From Clitoria ternatea (taxonomy: Eukaryota; Streptophyta; Magnoliopsida; Fabales; Fabaceae): 64,000 nt of DNA. Location of the stretch: assembly GCA_037962975.1 (NCBI GenBank), contig CM075672.1, forward strand, positions 129,752,001 through 129,816,000, in the 5' to 3' direction. The first letter of the stretch is position 1, and each line of letters begins with the position of its first letter. Both the position numbers and the translations under genes were made by a program. Positions 36,501-50,200 of the stretch are shown piece after piece. Under the pieces are notes generated by a model. The model was not told the DNA's origin. It made no database searches and was given only the letters and a program-made list of their open reading frames with translations.

Positions 36501-39500
36501 CAATGTTGTCAAGAATCTTGGCTGTTTTAAACATGATCACTAATCTCTGATGATTCTCCCCATACTAGATCACAAATTTGATTTTTAATTGTAAGTATGT
36601 ACATGTAGATGACATGTTTAGAGTTTCTTTGTGTGAAAGCAAAAATTTTGACTGCAGATGACCTCTTTATTTATAACAATTCACTTTGATTTTTTTTTAT
36701 TAGATTTCTGATGAAGCTGTTGGTAGTATACGCTCGCTGATCATTGAAAGGTGATATGCATTTCTTCATACATCTTTCTAGACATGTTTGCTACCTGTGT
36801 TTAATTACCATTGATTTGTTATTATCAGGTTATCAATGTGAAATCTGAGCAACCATAGTACTAGTTACATTTCTTAATAGATTCTTCACACATTTCTTTC
36901 ATGTAAGGTACATTTTCGGGATTTAAATTTTATTTTAACTACCTTGCTTTTGGAAGAAATGAAAACAAATTTTTTGGGATGAAAAAAATGATTTTAGGGA
37001 AAGGAAATGTATTTCAGTTCTCTCTATCTACCTGTGAGACTTTTTTTTTATGCTTCAATGCAATTAGAAAGTTTGCCTAATGTTGCATTTTTGTTATTTT
37101 TTTTTAAAAGTTGTTTACATGGGTTTGAGCAATTTTTTTATTGTTTTGATTACATGAACAAGAATTGACTCTATGCAGGTATGGACAAGATTTTGTCACA
37201 AAAAATGCACCTAAGTATTTTAAAAAGGTGAAAAATGCACAAGAGGCCCATGAAGCCATTAGACCGACTGACATACGCAAGTTACCATGTATTATTTAGA
37301 TGTTTCTTTTGTGAATATTTTATTTCAGTGTTAATCAAGAGTGACTGCTAATAATGTTACTTATCGTTGACTTGTCAGCAATGCTTGCTGGGGTACTAGA
37401 TGAGGATTCCTTAAAGCTCTACACACTTATTTGGTCACGAACAGTTTCATGTCAAATGGAACCAACTATCTTTGAGCAGGTTAGACCATTGGATTTCCTT
37501 CAACATATAGTATATGAAAATTGAAAGAATATTATAAACTAGCTAATTCTATAGTGTGTACCTGGATCATTGGTTGTATGTTAACTTAAAATTCAAAATT
37601 GTTCCACATATTTGCTTTATCGGTAGAGAAAGACAATTATAAGAGACGGACAAAGAAAGAGTGTAATACATCCTTCTAAGAAAACAAAACAAAAGGAGCA
37701 AATCTAGAACCCAGATGATTGGAGCGTGTAACATAGCATCCTGACCTCTACTTGTCTAAAAAACTGACACTTCAAAATAGTAAATACACCACTGCTATCG
37801 ATCTCACATGGTGGTCCATAGCAGAAAGCCAAAAATCTGGACTGCTTTATTGCGAATCGCGTTGTGGGCAGCACAGTAGTTAAATCGCGGAATCGCGGCC
37901 GCGATCGCGGCGCGTCGTCGCGTCGCGGGCCCTCGCCGCTTCACCCTTGTCGCGCGGCCTGTCGCGGGAAGTAAAGAATCGCGGCTGACACAGCGCGATC
38001 TCGGCGTTGCGTGTCGCGGCAAAATCGCGGGAAAACGCGGCGCGATTGGAGACTCCGGCTCGAAACTGCGTCGTTTTGGGCTTCATTAAGGGTAAACTGG
38101 TAAGTTTGCTTTTCCTTCTTTTATTTTAGGGTTTTCGATCACCCTTCTTCGTCTTCTTCGATTCTTCTTCTTCTTCTTCTATTCTTCTTCTTCTTCTATT
38201 CTTCTTCTTCTTTCACTAAAGACCACCGGCGATCACCCCTCCGTCTCCGGCAAGCTTCCCGCCACTGTTTTTCGTCTTCGGCGAGCACCACAGAACTGGT
38301 GTTCTGTCTCCGGCGAGCTCTCTGCCCCCATTTCCTTTTCCGGCGAGCTCCCCCTTCCTTTTTCTCTCTCCAGCAAACAACCCACCCCCATTTCTGTCTC
38401 CGGTGAGCAACCTCACCTTTCATTTCCAACAGCTGCAGTCTCCAACAGCTGCTGTTGGCCTCTGAAAAGGTCCGACCACCTCCAACAGCCACCTGCCAGC
38501 TCCAACAGCCACCTGCAAGCTCCAACAGCCACCTGCCACCTCCAACAGCCACCTGCAGCAAGCTCCAACAGCCACCTGCAAGCTCCAACAGCCACCTCCC
38601 CACTCCATTAATGGCAACTGTAGGTGGAGATTCAGGCGATACCCCAACCCCTGAATCATGTGTTCAGCTCTTCAAATGCACCGGAAACAACCTTGATCCG
38701 GGTTGGGAATGGAACTCATTGAAAGACCCTAACAACAAGAAGATGGTGACATGTAATTTTTGTGGGAAGACCACTAAAGGTGGTATTACTAGAGCCAAGG
38801 AGCACCAAATGGGTGCAAAGGGGAATGTTGGTAGATGTTTGAAGACCCCTGAAAGTGTGAGAGAGAAGCTGGTAGAACTTGCAGCCAAGAAGGCTGCGGA
38901 TAAGATGACATTCTTGAATGAAGAGATAGATGAAGAGGAGGAGGAGGAAGGGATTCAAGAGATCCGACCTTTGAAACAAGGAAAACGGATTCCATCTTCT
39001 TCAAGTCATGCTTCAACAACGCTGTTGAAGAAATCAAAGAATACAAAAGGGCCAATCGATTTGTGGATGATGAGAGATCCAGAGATAGCTAGAAAAATGG
39101 GGAAAAATATGAAACAAACAAACATAAAGGACCATTGTACCAAGGAGGCAAGAGCAAGAGTAATTCAATACATAGAGCGATTTCTAATTAGAAATGGAAT
39201 TGCTTTTAATGTTGTGCGTACCAAGAGCTTTAAGGACATGTTGGCAGCTGTTGGAGAATATGGTTCTAATCTAAAGCCTCCAAGTTATCATGAGTGTAGG
39301 GTTCCTCTTTTGAAGAAGGAGTTAGAGTACACCAAGGGACTCATGCAGGATCATGAGGTTTGGAGGGAAAACACAGGATGTTCTATCATGTCAGATGGTT
39401 GGACTGATAGAAAGGGGAGGACACTCATCAATTTTTTAGTCAATACTCCTACTGGATCTATGTTCATCAAAAGCCTTGATGCTTCTTCCTACATGAAGAC

Positions 39501-41209
39501 GGGGGATAAAGTCTTTGAGTTGTTGGATAACTTTGTGGAGGAGATTGGAGAGTCCAAAGTTGTCCAAGTGATAACAGACAATGGAAGCAATTATGTTGCA
39601 GCTGGTAATCATTCATATTTATTTTAAATGCTACTTATTATGGTTAATTACTTAAGATTTAATTTAATTTTAATTAAATGACATTGATAATTTAGGTAAG
39701 AAGTTGATGGAGAAGAGGAAGCATCTCTTTTGGACGCCATGTGCTGCTCACTGTTTGGATTTAATGTTGGAAGACATTGGAAAACTTCCAAAGATTAAAA
39801 GGGCATGTTTAAGGGGAATAAAGCTGGTTGGTTACATCTACAACCATTCTTTCGCTTTGAATTTGTTGAGAAAGTTCACTGGTGGAGCTGAGTTGGTTAG
39901 ACATGGAGTAACAAGGTTTGCTACAACCTTTTTGACCCTGCAAAGGTTGCATAACCAAAAAACCAACCTTCGAAAGTTGTTTATATCGGATGAATGGACG
40001 AAAAGCAAGGGAGCAAAAGATGCCAAGGGGAAGAGAGCCATGGAAACTGTTCTAATGGCTTCATTTTGGGCAGATGTGGTTTTTAGCCTTAAGGTTATGG
40101 GACCTATTGTCCAAGTTTTGAGATTAGTAGATAATGAGAAAAAACCCGCAATGGGTTACATATATGAGGCTATGGAAAGGGCTAAGGAAAACATCCAAGT
40201 TGCTTTCAAAGGAGATGAAAACAAATATAGAGACATATTTGCCATCATTGATAAACGGTGGGATTGTCAGATGCACCATCCATTGCATGCTGCGGGGTAT
40301 TATCTTAACCCTGCATTCTTTTTTAAGGATCCTGTTCGTATTGACAATGATAAAGAGGTGAAAGCTGGCCTCTTCAAGACCATTGAGAGGCTCTCCCTCA
40401 GCTCTCTTGATGAAGATAAGGCTTGTGAACAATTGGTCGCTTACAAATATTCTCAAGGACTGTTTAGTGGAAGTGGGGCCATAAGACAAAGGAGCACTTT
40501 AGCCCCTGGTAAGAGTTTCTATCTTCATTCATTTAATTGTCATCTGTTTTAAATTTGATAACAATGACAATTGATGTAATTAATTACATTGCAGCTGAAT
40601 GGTGGAACCATTATGGGACATTTACTCCTGAGTTGATGAGGATTGCTGTTAGAGTTTTATCTTTAACTTGTAGCTCTTCTGGGTGTGAGCGGAACTGGAG
40701 CACTTTTGAGCATGTAAGCTTTTAATAGCTTCTTTAGATTAATAGTTTTGTTAGGTGGCAGCAGGCTAACATTTTTTTAAAATGAAACAGATTCATTCTA
40801 AGAAGAGAAGCCGTCTTGAGCATCAAAGGTTGTGTGACTTGGTTTTCATCAAGTACAACCAAACATTAAAAGAGAGGTTTGAGGCTATGAACATCATTGA
40901 TCCGATTATCCTAAAGGAAGTTGATGATACGGCCACTAATGAGTGGTTGTTAGGAGAATTAGGTGGTGATGAAGATGGGGGTGAGCAAGAATTTGTGTTT
41001 GATGAGGGTGATGGATTGACATGGGGGCAAGTGGCACATACTACCGGTGCTGGACAGCCATTGCATTACACAAGGAGGAAGAATAAGCAAAGTGATGCAT
41101 CCGGGCCTTCCTCAAGCCAAAGGAAAAAGGGGAAAGGGAAATATGTTATGCGTGAGGAAGAAGAGGAAGAAGACCTTTGTAATGAAGAGACTTCCGAGGA
41201 GGAAGAAAT

Positions 41210-41253
<44 letters not shown>

Positions 41254-44200
41254 GATGATGAATATGATTTATAGTTTCCTAGTTCATTTCATAGCTTATG
41301 TTTCTTATTTGTTATGTATTTGGTTTTAAATTTAATGCTGCCTTAGTGTCTTGGAATACTTGAACCATTGTTTTTTAATGTTTTAGACCATGTTACTATG
41401 TTTCATTTGGATGATATTGGTTTTTAATTATCACTTATGAATTTGGAGTGTGTTTTTAGTTATATATCTTGGGTTTTTTAAGTGTTTTTGTGCATACTTA
41501 TATGTTAGACTGTTTTATCCCGCGATAGTATTAAATTGCGTCCGCGATTTGCGCCGCGACACGCAATCCCGTTTTTTAGGTCGGCCGCGTCGCGCCGCGA
41601 TTTGGGATTGACTACTATGGTGGGCAGCAAACAATGGATGTATAGTGCTTGAAGAAAAAAAAGCTAGATATCCAAATGAAAGAAGAGTACAATTGCCATT
41701 TATGAGTGAAAATAGAAGATCTTCAAAAAGTAAGTTTCAGTTGCTTTAGTTGAGTGAAAAGAAAGAGAAAAAAATGGAATTCGAATGAAACATCCTTTAC
41801 AATCCTCACCAGCTGCTACCAATATTATCGAATAGTGGTTGAGGCATACCCTGGCAAGCACAGGATACTTTATGAGGGTTATAACAAACACTTAACGTGA
41901 TATGGCGGGCACCTAGCAAACGTAATAAAATTATGCAATCTATATAAAAGTGAACTGCAGAATCATAAAATAAAGCTATATATGTGTGTGTGTGTGTGTG
42001 TGATATGTATATATAAACAAACTGCACAATTTTATCATCATCATCATCATCTTCATCGTCTTCCCAACTAGCTATTCATTGCACTCATCAATCTCATTAA
42101 GGCTAATTGTCATCCCTAACTTTGTGTCTTTGTAGGAGTGCTTATGCAATCTTTGATGCTCAAGTGTATTTCTTTGTAGAATGAATTTGCAAGATTAAGT
42201 GAAAAATGATAAAATTTTGAGTTGATCAATAAAATCAATTCGAAATGAAACCAAATTCCCCAAAGACACTTTGGTTTCGTTCACAACCAGATGATGCATG
42301 GCAAGTTAAGCTTAGGATCTTTATTCCTAGAAATTGAAAATTAAGAGTACCGAAACCAAAAAGTCACTAGCAATTAGATACAAAGCAATGATTGTTTCTT
42401 CTAATCACTAAACACTTTGGTGTCACTTGTGTGAACTAATTTTTATCGGGAGTTGTTGTCTTCCTCATTTATACTGCAACATGACCACAAACATACCACT
42501 TTCAGTTTTATAGGAATGTAGCTCCAGCATTATTTTATGCTCCACCTTGTAGTGGCAAAAGGGTTGTCATAAGACAATTTGGATTCGAGAAATGGCCAGG
42601 TGCATGTAATGGGTGATGAAAGTGACAATTTCACCTTTAATCAATGATAGCAGAAATATTGTTGTATTTGCTCTCATTGTTTTTGAAAGACATCATAATA
42701 CCTTCCTTTGCCTTGTCTATTGCTTCATAAATGTAGCCCATAGCTGGGTTTCTTTCACCATCAACAAGCCGAAGCACCTTTAAAGTGGAGCCATAACTTT
42801 GGCGATGTACACCACATTCCTCCAAACGTGTATCATTGGCACAATTTCAGTTGCTTCCCTTCCTTTGGTCTTATTTGGCAACTCGTTTGCACACCAATCA
42901 TACGAGACAAACATGTTTCTAAAGTATGCTCTCTATTGGTGGATCCTTTACAAAGAGTTAGGATGTTGCAAATCAAGGGACTGCATGTCTAACCAGCTCT
43001 CTTTTGTTTGTAACTTGCCTCATCAAGATCAAAGTGCTTGAATGGCTATAGATGAAGCCAACTAATGAGATTGCCCATTTAAGTATCTTCTGTACCTTTG
43101 GAAGCTTTCCAATATCCTCCAACATTAACTTTTTGTTAGTTTATAGGTTGATGTTAGTTATGACGAGTGGTCTAGGTTGGTGGATTCCTGTTTTAGCCCT
43201 GGGCTTGTTTGACAGTATTTGTTGTTTGTTTGGTTGATACTCAATTTAGCTAAAGCCTTTGTCATGCAATCATTTGATCCCCCCTCCCCCCATAATTTTA
43301 GATGTGAGGAGTTACATTAGATATATGCATTGTGTCAGCAAATCAGTAGCAGCTCAGATTTTCTCTGTGATTCAGTTTTTCATGTAGTCTTTTCTCTTGC
43401 GTCCTTTGATTAGTGATTCTTTTGGATGTTCTTAGAAATTAGTAAAACATGCACTTTTTGACTCTTTCTCCCTCATCTTTATTATTGATAGCCGCTTGAC
43501 ATCTATTTGCTCTGTTGTATAGAACTTTGGTTTGTTATAAATGTGAAAGTTGTTCATGGTAAATTTATTCCTCTAGGTCAATTAATGGTAGATTGTGCCT
43601 GTATCTTGTTGAAGTTACAATTCACTTACATTTGCATTTGTATAAAATTCTTCTGCTTCAATCTGACATAATTACAACTGGCAAGATATTTTATTTCTAA
43701 TAACCTTTTTATTCCAGATACAACTTGATATTGGAAATGCTGATGATTCTATTATATTGCGGTCTGCGAGCTCAAGGGTTGAGTTCCCTGGATACCGGGC
43801 AGTTTTTATGGTATGGTTAGTTGCACAGTCAATAAGTGATGCACGTGAAAGGATTTTATTCAGCCTTCATATAATATGTAATTGTTCATATTTCAGTCGA
43901 TGGTGCCTGACAAGTAATAATGGCATTATTTCTTTATATTTGTGATTATGATTGTTATTTTTGACTTTTTAGTAGTGCACCTTATTAGTTGAAATTACAA
44001 GCACAATCAGTTTAGTACTTCAGTCTTTGAAACTACAAAAAAACATCATTTTAGTCCATTAAATTACTGACCTTGTTGTAATTTTAGGTACTACTGACAT
44101 TTTTGATATTTCATGGACCATAAAAAATTCATTGGTGGTCATAATTTTAGGAACCAATCTGGTATATTACTGTGCATATTCTGTTTAATAAGTTAGTATT

Positions 44201-47200
44201 ATTGTTATCACTTTGAGTTTAGGTACCAGTTTGTTGCACTTGCATCTTGGAAAATATATATTGCAATTGGCTTTTAAGTTTAATGCAGTGTGAGCATAGA
44301 AGTTTGAAGTTATGCTATATGCATTAAAGTGTGTTTTCTACTTTCTATCTAAAATCATGTTTGATTCTTGAACAAGATCTCATAAATTGGAGCTTAACAT
44401 GTTTTTAGAAGACTTTCTATCTTGTTTGCTATGTATGTAGAGGTCACTCCAGAGTCTCTACATCCCAAAGGAAATATATATCTTATTGTGAATGGACTTG
44501 TGGTTCTATTTTATGTGCATTGCTTGATAAAAGAGACTTAAAGGGATTTAATGTATTTCACATTTGATTCAAACCTGCATTATTATGTGAGGTTGTCACA
44601 TTTTTTATGTAGTTTATTTTTTACTGCGCATTCCTTTTATATTTCTGAGAGGAACCAACTCTTTAGGTGGAGGTGAATAACCTAGAATGGTTTTGTATCT
44701 CTGAATTTCAGCTGTGGTAAATAAAAAATGTTCACATGTAGATTAATATGAATAGGAAACTGAAGCTGTTCAAGATAAAGACAGTGACGGATCCAATCGT
44801 GATCAAACATATGAGGTTCTAAATTCCTTTAAGGTATTATTTTTCAAAATTTATTATATTTATTTTATGCCCTCTCCATTTATATGGCAGGCTGTGTCCA
44901 TTTAGTTTATTTGGAAGGGATACTGTTTGTAGCCTCCTTATGTTGCTTTGCCATTGGTTTTCTCAGAAGGGAGGGGACTTTGATGGGTATTGACCAGCAA
45001 ATACCCGTGTGATATTGCCTTACTTTTTTTCTTTATTATAGTTTTATCTTGTTGGTAAAAATCTAAAAATAACTATCCTAAAAAGCTTATGCTATTAGAT
45101 GGAATCTGAAGAATAGTTTTACATCTTTAACTCTGCCTCATCCAAGATCCCTTCGGGAGTGGATTATGTATAGTTCCATTTTACCTTGTACTGAAATTAA
45201 GCTTAGATGAATGAGGGTGATAATTATCAAAACTCTGGACCGCTTGGTCAGTAGAGTGACTCTGATAACATGTCAAGGATCAGCTTTCCTTGAATTGTTA
45301 GGTATAGGTGTTTTTTAGAATGGACCAGGCCTAACTCCCTTCGAAAGATAGCTCAAGAGAGGAGGGTTACAATAAGCCCTATAACGAGTATTTTGTTTAT
45401 ATTCCTTCCTAGCCGTGTTGAACATCTTAACAGTTCTCACCTTGCCTTAAACTAGCTTCTCAACGCATAAGTTTTGTTTTTCCCATCTGTGAATTCCATT
45501 TATGTTGTTGAAAGCTGTACAAGTCAACAGGATATGGACATATGCCATTAGCAGAATCAGACTGATTGCTCTTCTTTTTCCTTAAATGAGCGACATATTT
45601 ACTCTTGGCTCACAGCTGAGTATTTATTGATGCCATAAACTATGCAACACATTGCCGTTCATTGACTTTTGTTTTATAGACAGGTGATCCATTATATCTT
45701 GTTCAAACTGAACTTAATCACCATTACACACAACCGCCACCACGGTACACTGAAGCATCATTGGTAAATCATCTTGTTTCTTTTATTAAGATTAAGTTTA
45801 ATTTGGAAAATGTTCTGTTTTTGTTTCTTGTTTTGACTTTTACAAATACAAAGTTGACACCTTGCTTTCATTGTGTTTAATTTTTTATTCAAATATTTGT
45901 ACAGTAACTAATTAAAACAATGTATTTGAATAAAAATGATAAAAACAATGAAAGCAAGATGACACTTTTTATTTAAATTGAAAATCCAAGTAGAAAACAT
46001 TTTCTCAAACCAAGCAATGTCTGATACTGATACTGGAATTCTAACTAGAAATTTGTGTGTATTGCGTTGATCTAAAGGTTGGAATTTATACAGTGAATGA
46101 GGATCTACATTAATTATTATAATATTATCTAATAAAGGTAATCCTTATATTATGTTCCTATTTACCTGATTTTCTCCTAATTGCACTGATTACACATCAG
46201 TTACATATTACAGGATTAATTATTACTGTTGGAAGTCCCACATTGCCTGCCTCATAATATGTGTTATAATTTAATACCTACTAGACTACATCTCCCATTG
46301 TTAATTGGTTTTGAGAAGGAACCATAACATGATAACAGAGTCAGAGCCAAACTTCTTTCTAGTTGTCTTGAGTCAAGAAGTTAGGCTTTGACTTTGATAC
46401 CATGTTAAGGTTCTATCTCAAAACCAATTGTTGGCAATGAGAGGAGTAGCTTAACATGTATTTAAACCATACCACATATTATGACGAGCGGTTTGTGGCT
46501 TCCAACAACTATATTCATATATCAACTCCCCTCTCCTCATTGTCCTCAAACAGGAGCTTACATATCATATGCGCCAAGTTTGCTACAAATATATTCCATT
46601 TCCATTCAAGGTCTCCTCTAAGACTTAGTGAACAAATCAACCAACTGGTCATTAGAGCCATGTCTGCCAATTTGTTGCCATCTCACTTGAGAGTTGAGAT
46701 ACTTGAGATTTTAGATATATTTGAATTATGTACAATGCATATTCCATTAGGCACAACAGCAAATAAATATACAGAAAAAGGAGAAACAGCACTCAGGAAA
46801 AATAGGAAAAAGGAGAAACAACACTCAGGAAACAAGGAAATTAAAAAAAAGATAAAGGAAAATAATGCATATCCTAACAAATCTGACCTAACCCAATACT
46901 AATATTTTAATACCCCCCTCAAGCTGGAGCATACAGATCATATGCACCAAGCTTGGAACATATAGACTGAATCCTAGGTCCTCTTAAGGACTTCGTCAAA
47001 ATATCAGCTGGTTGGTCATTGGAATTGATGAACTTGGTATTGATCTCCTTGGACAGTAATTTTTCCCGAATAAAATGGCAATCAATTTCAATGTGTTTAG
47101 TTCTCTCATGAAACACTGGATTCGAAGCAATATGAAGGGCTGCCTGATTATCACAGTATAATGTCATCTCTTTAACCTCGCAGAATTTCAGCTCTTGAAG

Positions 47201-50200
47201 AAATTGTTTAATCCACATAAGTTCACATGTGGCCAGAGCCGTAGATCTATATTCAGCCTCGGCACTGGACCGAGCAACGTCGTTTTGTTTCTTGCTCTTC
47301 CAAGAGATGATATTCCCTCCAATGGAAACACAATACCTAGAGGTAGATCTCCTGTCAATGGGACAACCAGCCCAATCAACATCACAATATCCTGTAATTT
47401 GAGTGTCACCCTTGTCTTCATACAACCTTGCCCTGGAGCCTTCTTTAGATATCTGAGAATACGTATGACAACATTCCAATGATCAACATGGGGATTCTGC
47501 ATAAATTGACTGACAACTCCAACAGCAAAGGAGATATCAGGTCTTGTAATGGTAAGGTAAATGAGTTTTCCTACTAGTCTCCTATATCTCTCAGCATCGG
47601 GATAGATTTCAACTTGATCTGCCATGAGCTTCTGATTTGGGTCCATAGGACTGTCAATTGGTCTACAATTTTCTAAACCTGTCTCTTTTAGAATATCAAG
47701 AGTATACTTCCTTTGTGAGATCACAACACCATCTGCTGATTGAGCCACTTCAATACCAAGGAAGTATTTCAAATAACCCAGATCTTTGGTTTGAAAATGA
47801 CTTAATAGGTGTTGTTTCAATTGAGATATCTTGGCATCATCATTTCCTGTAATCACTATATCATCAACATAGACAATTAGGTACATACATTTTCCATGAG
47901 ATGTATAGCAATAAAAAAGAGTGATCTGCTTCACTTCTTTTTAGTCCGAAAAGTTGCACAATATGACTGAATTTACCAAACTAAGCTCGAGGAGATTGTT
48001 TCAGCCCATAGAGAGATCGATTTAGTTTGCACACTAAGCCATACTCCCCCTGAGCAACGAACCTAGGAGGTTGCTCCATATAAATTTCTTCCTCAAGGTC
48101 ACCATGAAGAAAAACATTTTTAATATCAAGCTGGTGAAGGGGCCAATGACGTATGGCAGCCATAGCAAGAAACAAACGTACTGTGGTGATTTTAGCCACA
48201 GGAGAGAATGTATCACAGTAATCAAGGCCATAGATCTGAGTGTAACGTTTGACAACTAACCGGGCTTTAAGGCGATCAACAGTACCATCAGGTCCAACTT
48301 TAATAGCATAGACCCACCTACAACCAACAATTTTCTTTCCAGGAGGAAGAGGAACAAGCTCCCAAGTGCCATTGTGTTCAAGAGCCTGCATTTCATCAAT
48401 CATGGCCTGTCGCCATCCAGGATGATCAAGTCCCTCATGAATATTATTAGGAACAGTAAGAGAAGACAATGAGAAAACACAAGAGAGGTATGAAGGAGAC
48501 AACCGATGATAACTTACGAAATTATAAATTGGGTAAGGATTATGAGATGAACGAGTACCTTTTCTCAGAGCAATGGGCCAGGCCAAAGTAGGGTCATGAG
48601 AATCAATGGAAGGAGGATCCATGGTTTGAGGATCTGCTGGAGGAGGAGCGGAATCATGAGAGGCTCAGGTAAAGTAGAACCACCTTGTTGTGTCCGGTGT
48701 TGATATGTAATGAGAGATGGAGAAGCAACTTCAACAGAATTGAGGGAATTAGATGGAATTTCACTAACACTTTGGTGGGAACCACTTAACGAGCCAAATG
48801 ATGGAACGGGAAGAACAGGTTAAAAGGAAGAAGAGGAGTCTATGGTAGGCTGGAAAAAAGGGGTGTCCTCAAAGAAGGAGACTTCAGCCGACATATAATA
48901 CCGTCTAGTATCTGGAGAATAACACCTGTAACCTTTTTGAAGACGGGAATATCCCAAGAAGACACATTTAATAGCTTTAGCAGATAATTTATCCAGACCT
49001 GGATTAAGATTATGAACTAAACAAGTACCACCAAATACCTTCGGAGAGACATGAAATAATGGATCATTAGGAAAAATAATGGAATGAGGAATCCGGTTTT
49101 CAAGAGAGGAAGAAGGCATTCTGTTTATCAAGAAACAAGCTGTGAGAACTGCATCTCCCCAATGATGAGCAAGGACATTTGTGTTTATCATTAGGGAGCG
49201 TGCAGTTTCAAGAAGATGACGATTCTTTCTCTCGGCTATGCCATTTTGTTGTGGAGTATGAGGACATGTGGATTGGTGTAAGACACCCTGTGAAGATAAA
49301 AATGAGGACAAATAATGGGAAAAGTATTCTTTGGCATTATCACTTCAAAAAATTTTAATCGTTTTCCCAAATTGGTTCTTGATCTCATTAAAGAAGGACA
49401 TAAAGATAGATAAAAGTTCAGATCTGTCTTTCATTAAATAAACACAAGTACATCGAGAAAACTCATCAATGAAAGTCACAAAAGTATCTAAAACCAAATG
49501 ATGTGACACGACTTGGACCTCAAATATCAGAATGAATGATAGAAAAAGGTGAGTTACATTTTCCCTTAGTTTGTCGAGGAAATGTTGACCTAACATGTTT
49601 TCCTAATTGACATGACTCACATTTTAAGACTTGAAGATGCTTAAGACTAGGAACCATTATTTTTAATTTTGTTAGACTTGGGTAACCTAGACGATCATGC
49701 AAAAGTTTTGGGTTTGACGTTGCAAAACAAGATACAGAAGAGCTGGATTTTAAGTAATAAAGACCTCGTGATTCACATCCTTCTCCAATCAGACGACCCG
49801 TGCCATGTTCCTGAATGACAAAAGAATCAACATTAAAGGTTACAGAACAATTTAATGAGCGAGTTAACTGACTCAAGGAGATTAGGTTGTAGGGATAGTG
49901 AGGAACAAACAAAACATAATTTAATTTTAAAGAGGAAGACAAAGGAACTTGACCAATTCCTTGAGATGCAACTTGAGACCCGTTTGCTACAGTAACAAAA
50001 TGAGGGTTTTTGGAAGAGGAGATAAATGAGAATGAAGATTTGTTACCAGAAATATGGTCAGAGGCACCTGAGTCAAGTATCCAAGGATCTTAACCCTCCG
50101 TAGATTGAGAAATACATGTTGAAATACTTGGATCTGAAGAAGACCGGGCTAGGTTGTTGGATTTTTCATAGTTAAGCTTCAAATATTCTTGGTACTCCTC

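Larger units (their letters stand above)
37872..41619 (+). mobile_element. hAT DNA transposon, copy 1 (intact, about 3.75 kb)
   Basis: An 8-bp target duplication GTGGGCAG (37864-37871 and 41620-41627) flanks the element. The left end reads CACAGTAGTTAAATC. The right end, reverse-complemented, reads CATAGTAGTCAATCC, so the terminal inverted repeats are short and imperfect, as is usual for hAT. Both ends are CpG-dense: eight TCGCGG words at the left within 200 bp and four CCGCGA at the right, probable transposase-binding sites (inference). It lies in intron 8 of the topoisomerase gene, same strand. Between left end and ATG are a CTT-rich microsatellite and six 20-bp units of CTCCAACAGCCACCTGC type. 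Confidence 0.93.

Noticed and set aside
38196..38603. Several Gly/Trp/Cys-rich - strand frames (repeated at 54569-55011)
   Set aside because: They are the reverse reading of the hAT 5' tandem repeats and microsatellite; the + strand transposase explains the region.
40124..40489. 121-codon - strand frame (repeated at 56476-56841)
   Set aside because: Antisense shadow of hAT transposase exon 2, identical in both copies because the copies are identical.
46456..46902. 148-codon + strand frame
   Set aside because: Runs across an LTR fragment, a copia 3' remnant and the copia LTR on the opposite strand.
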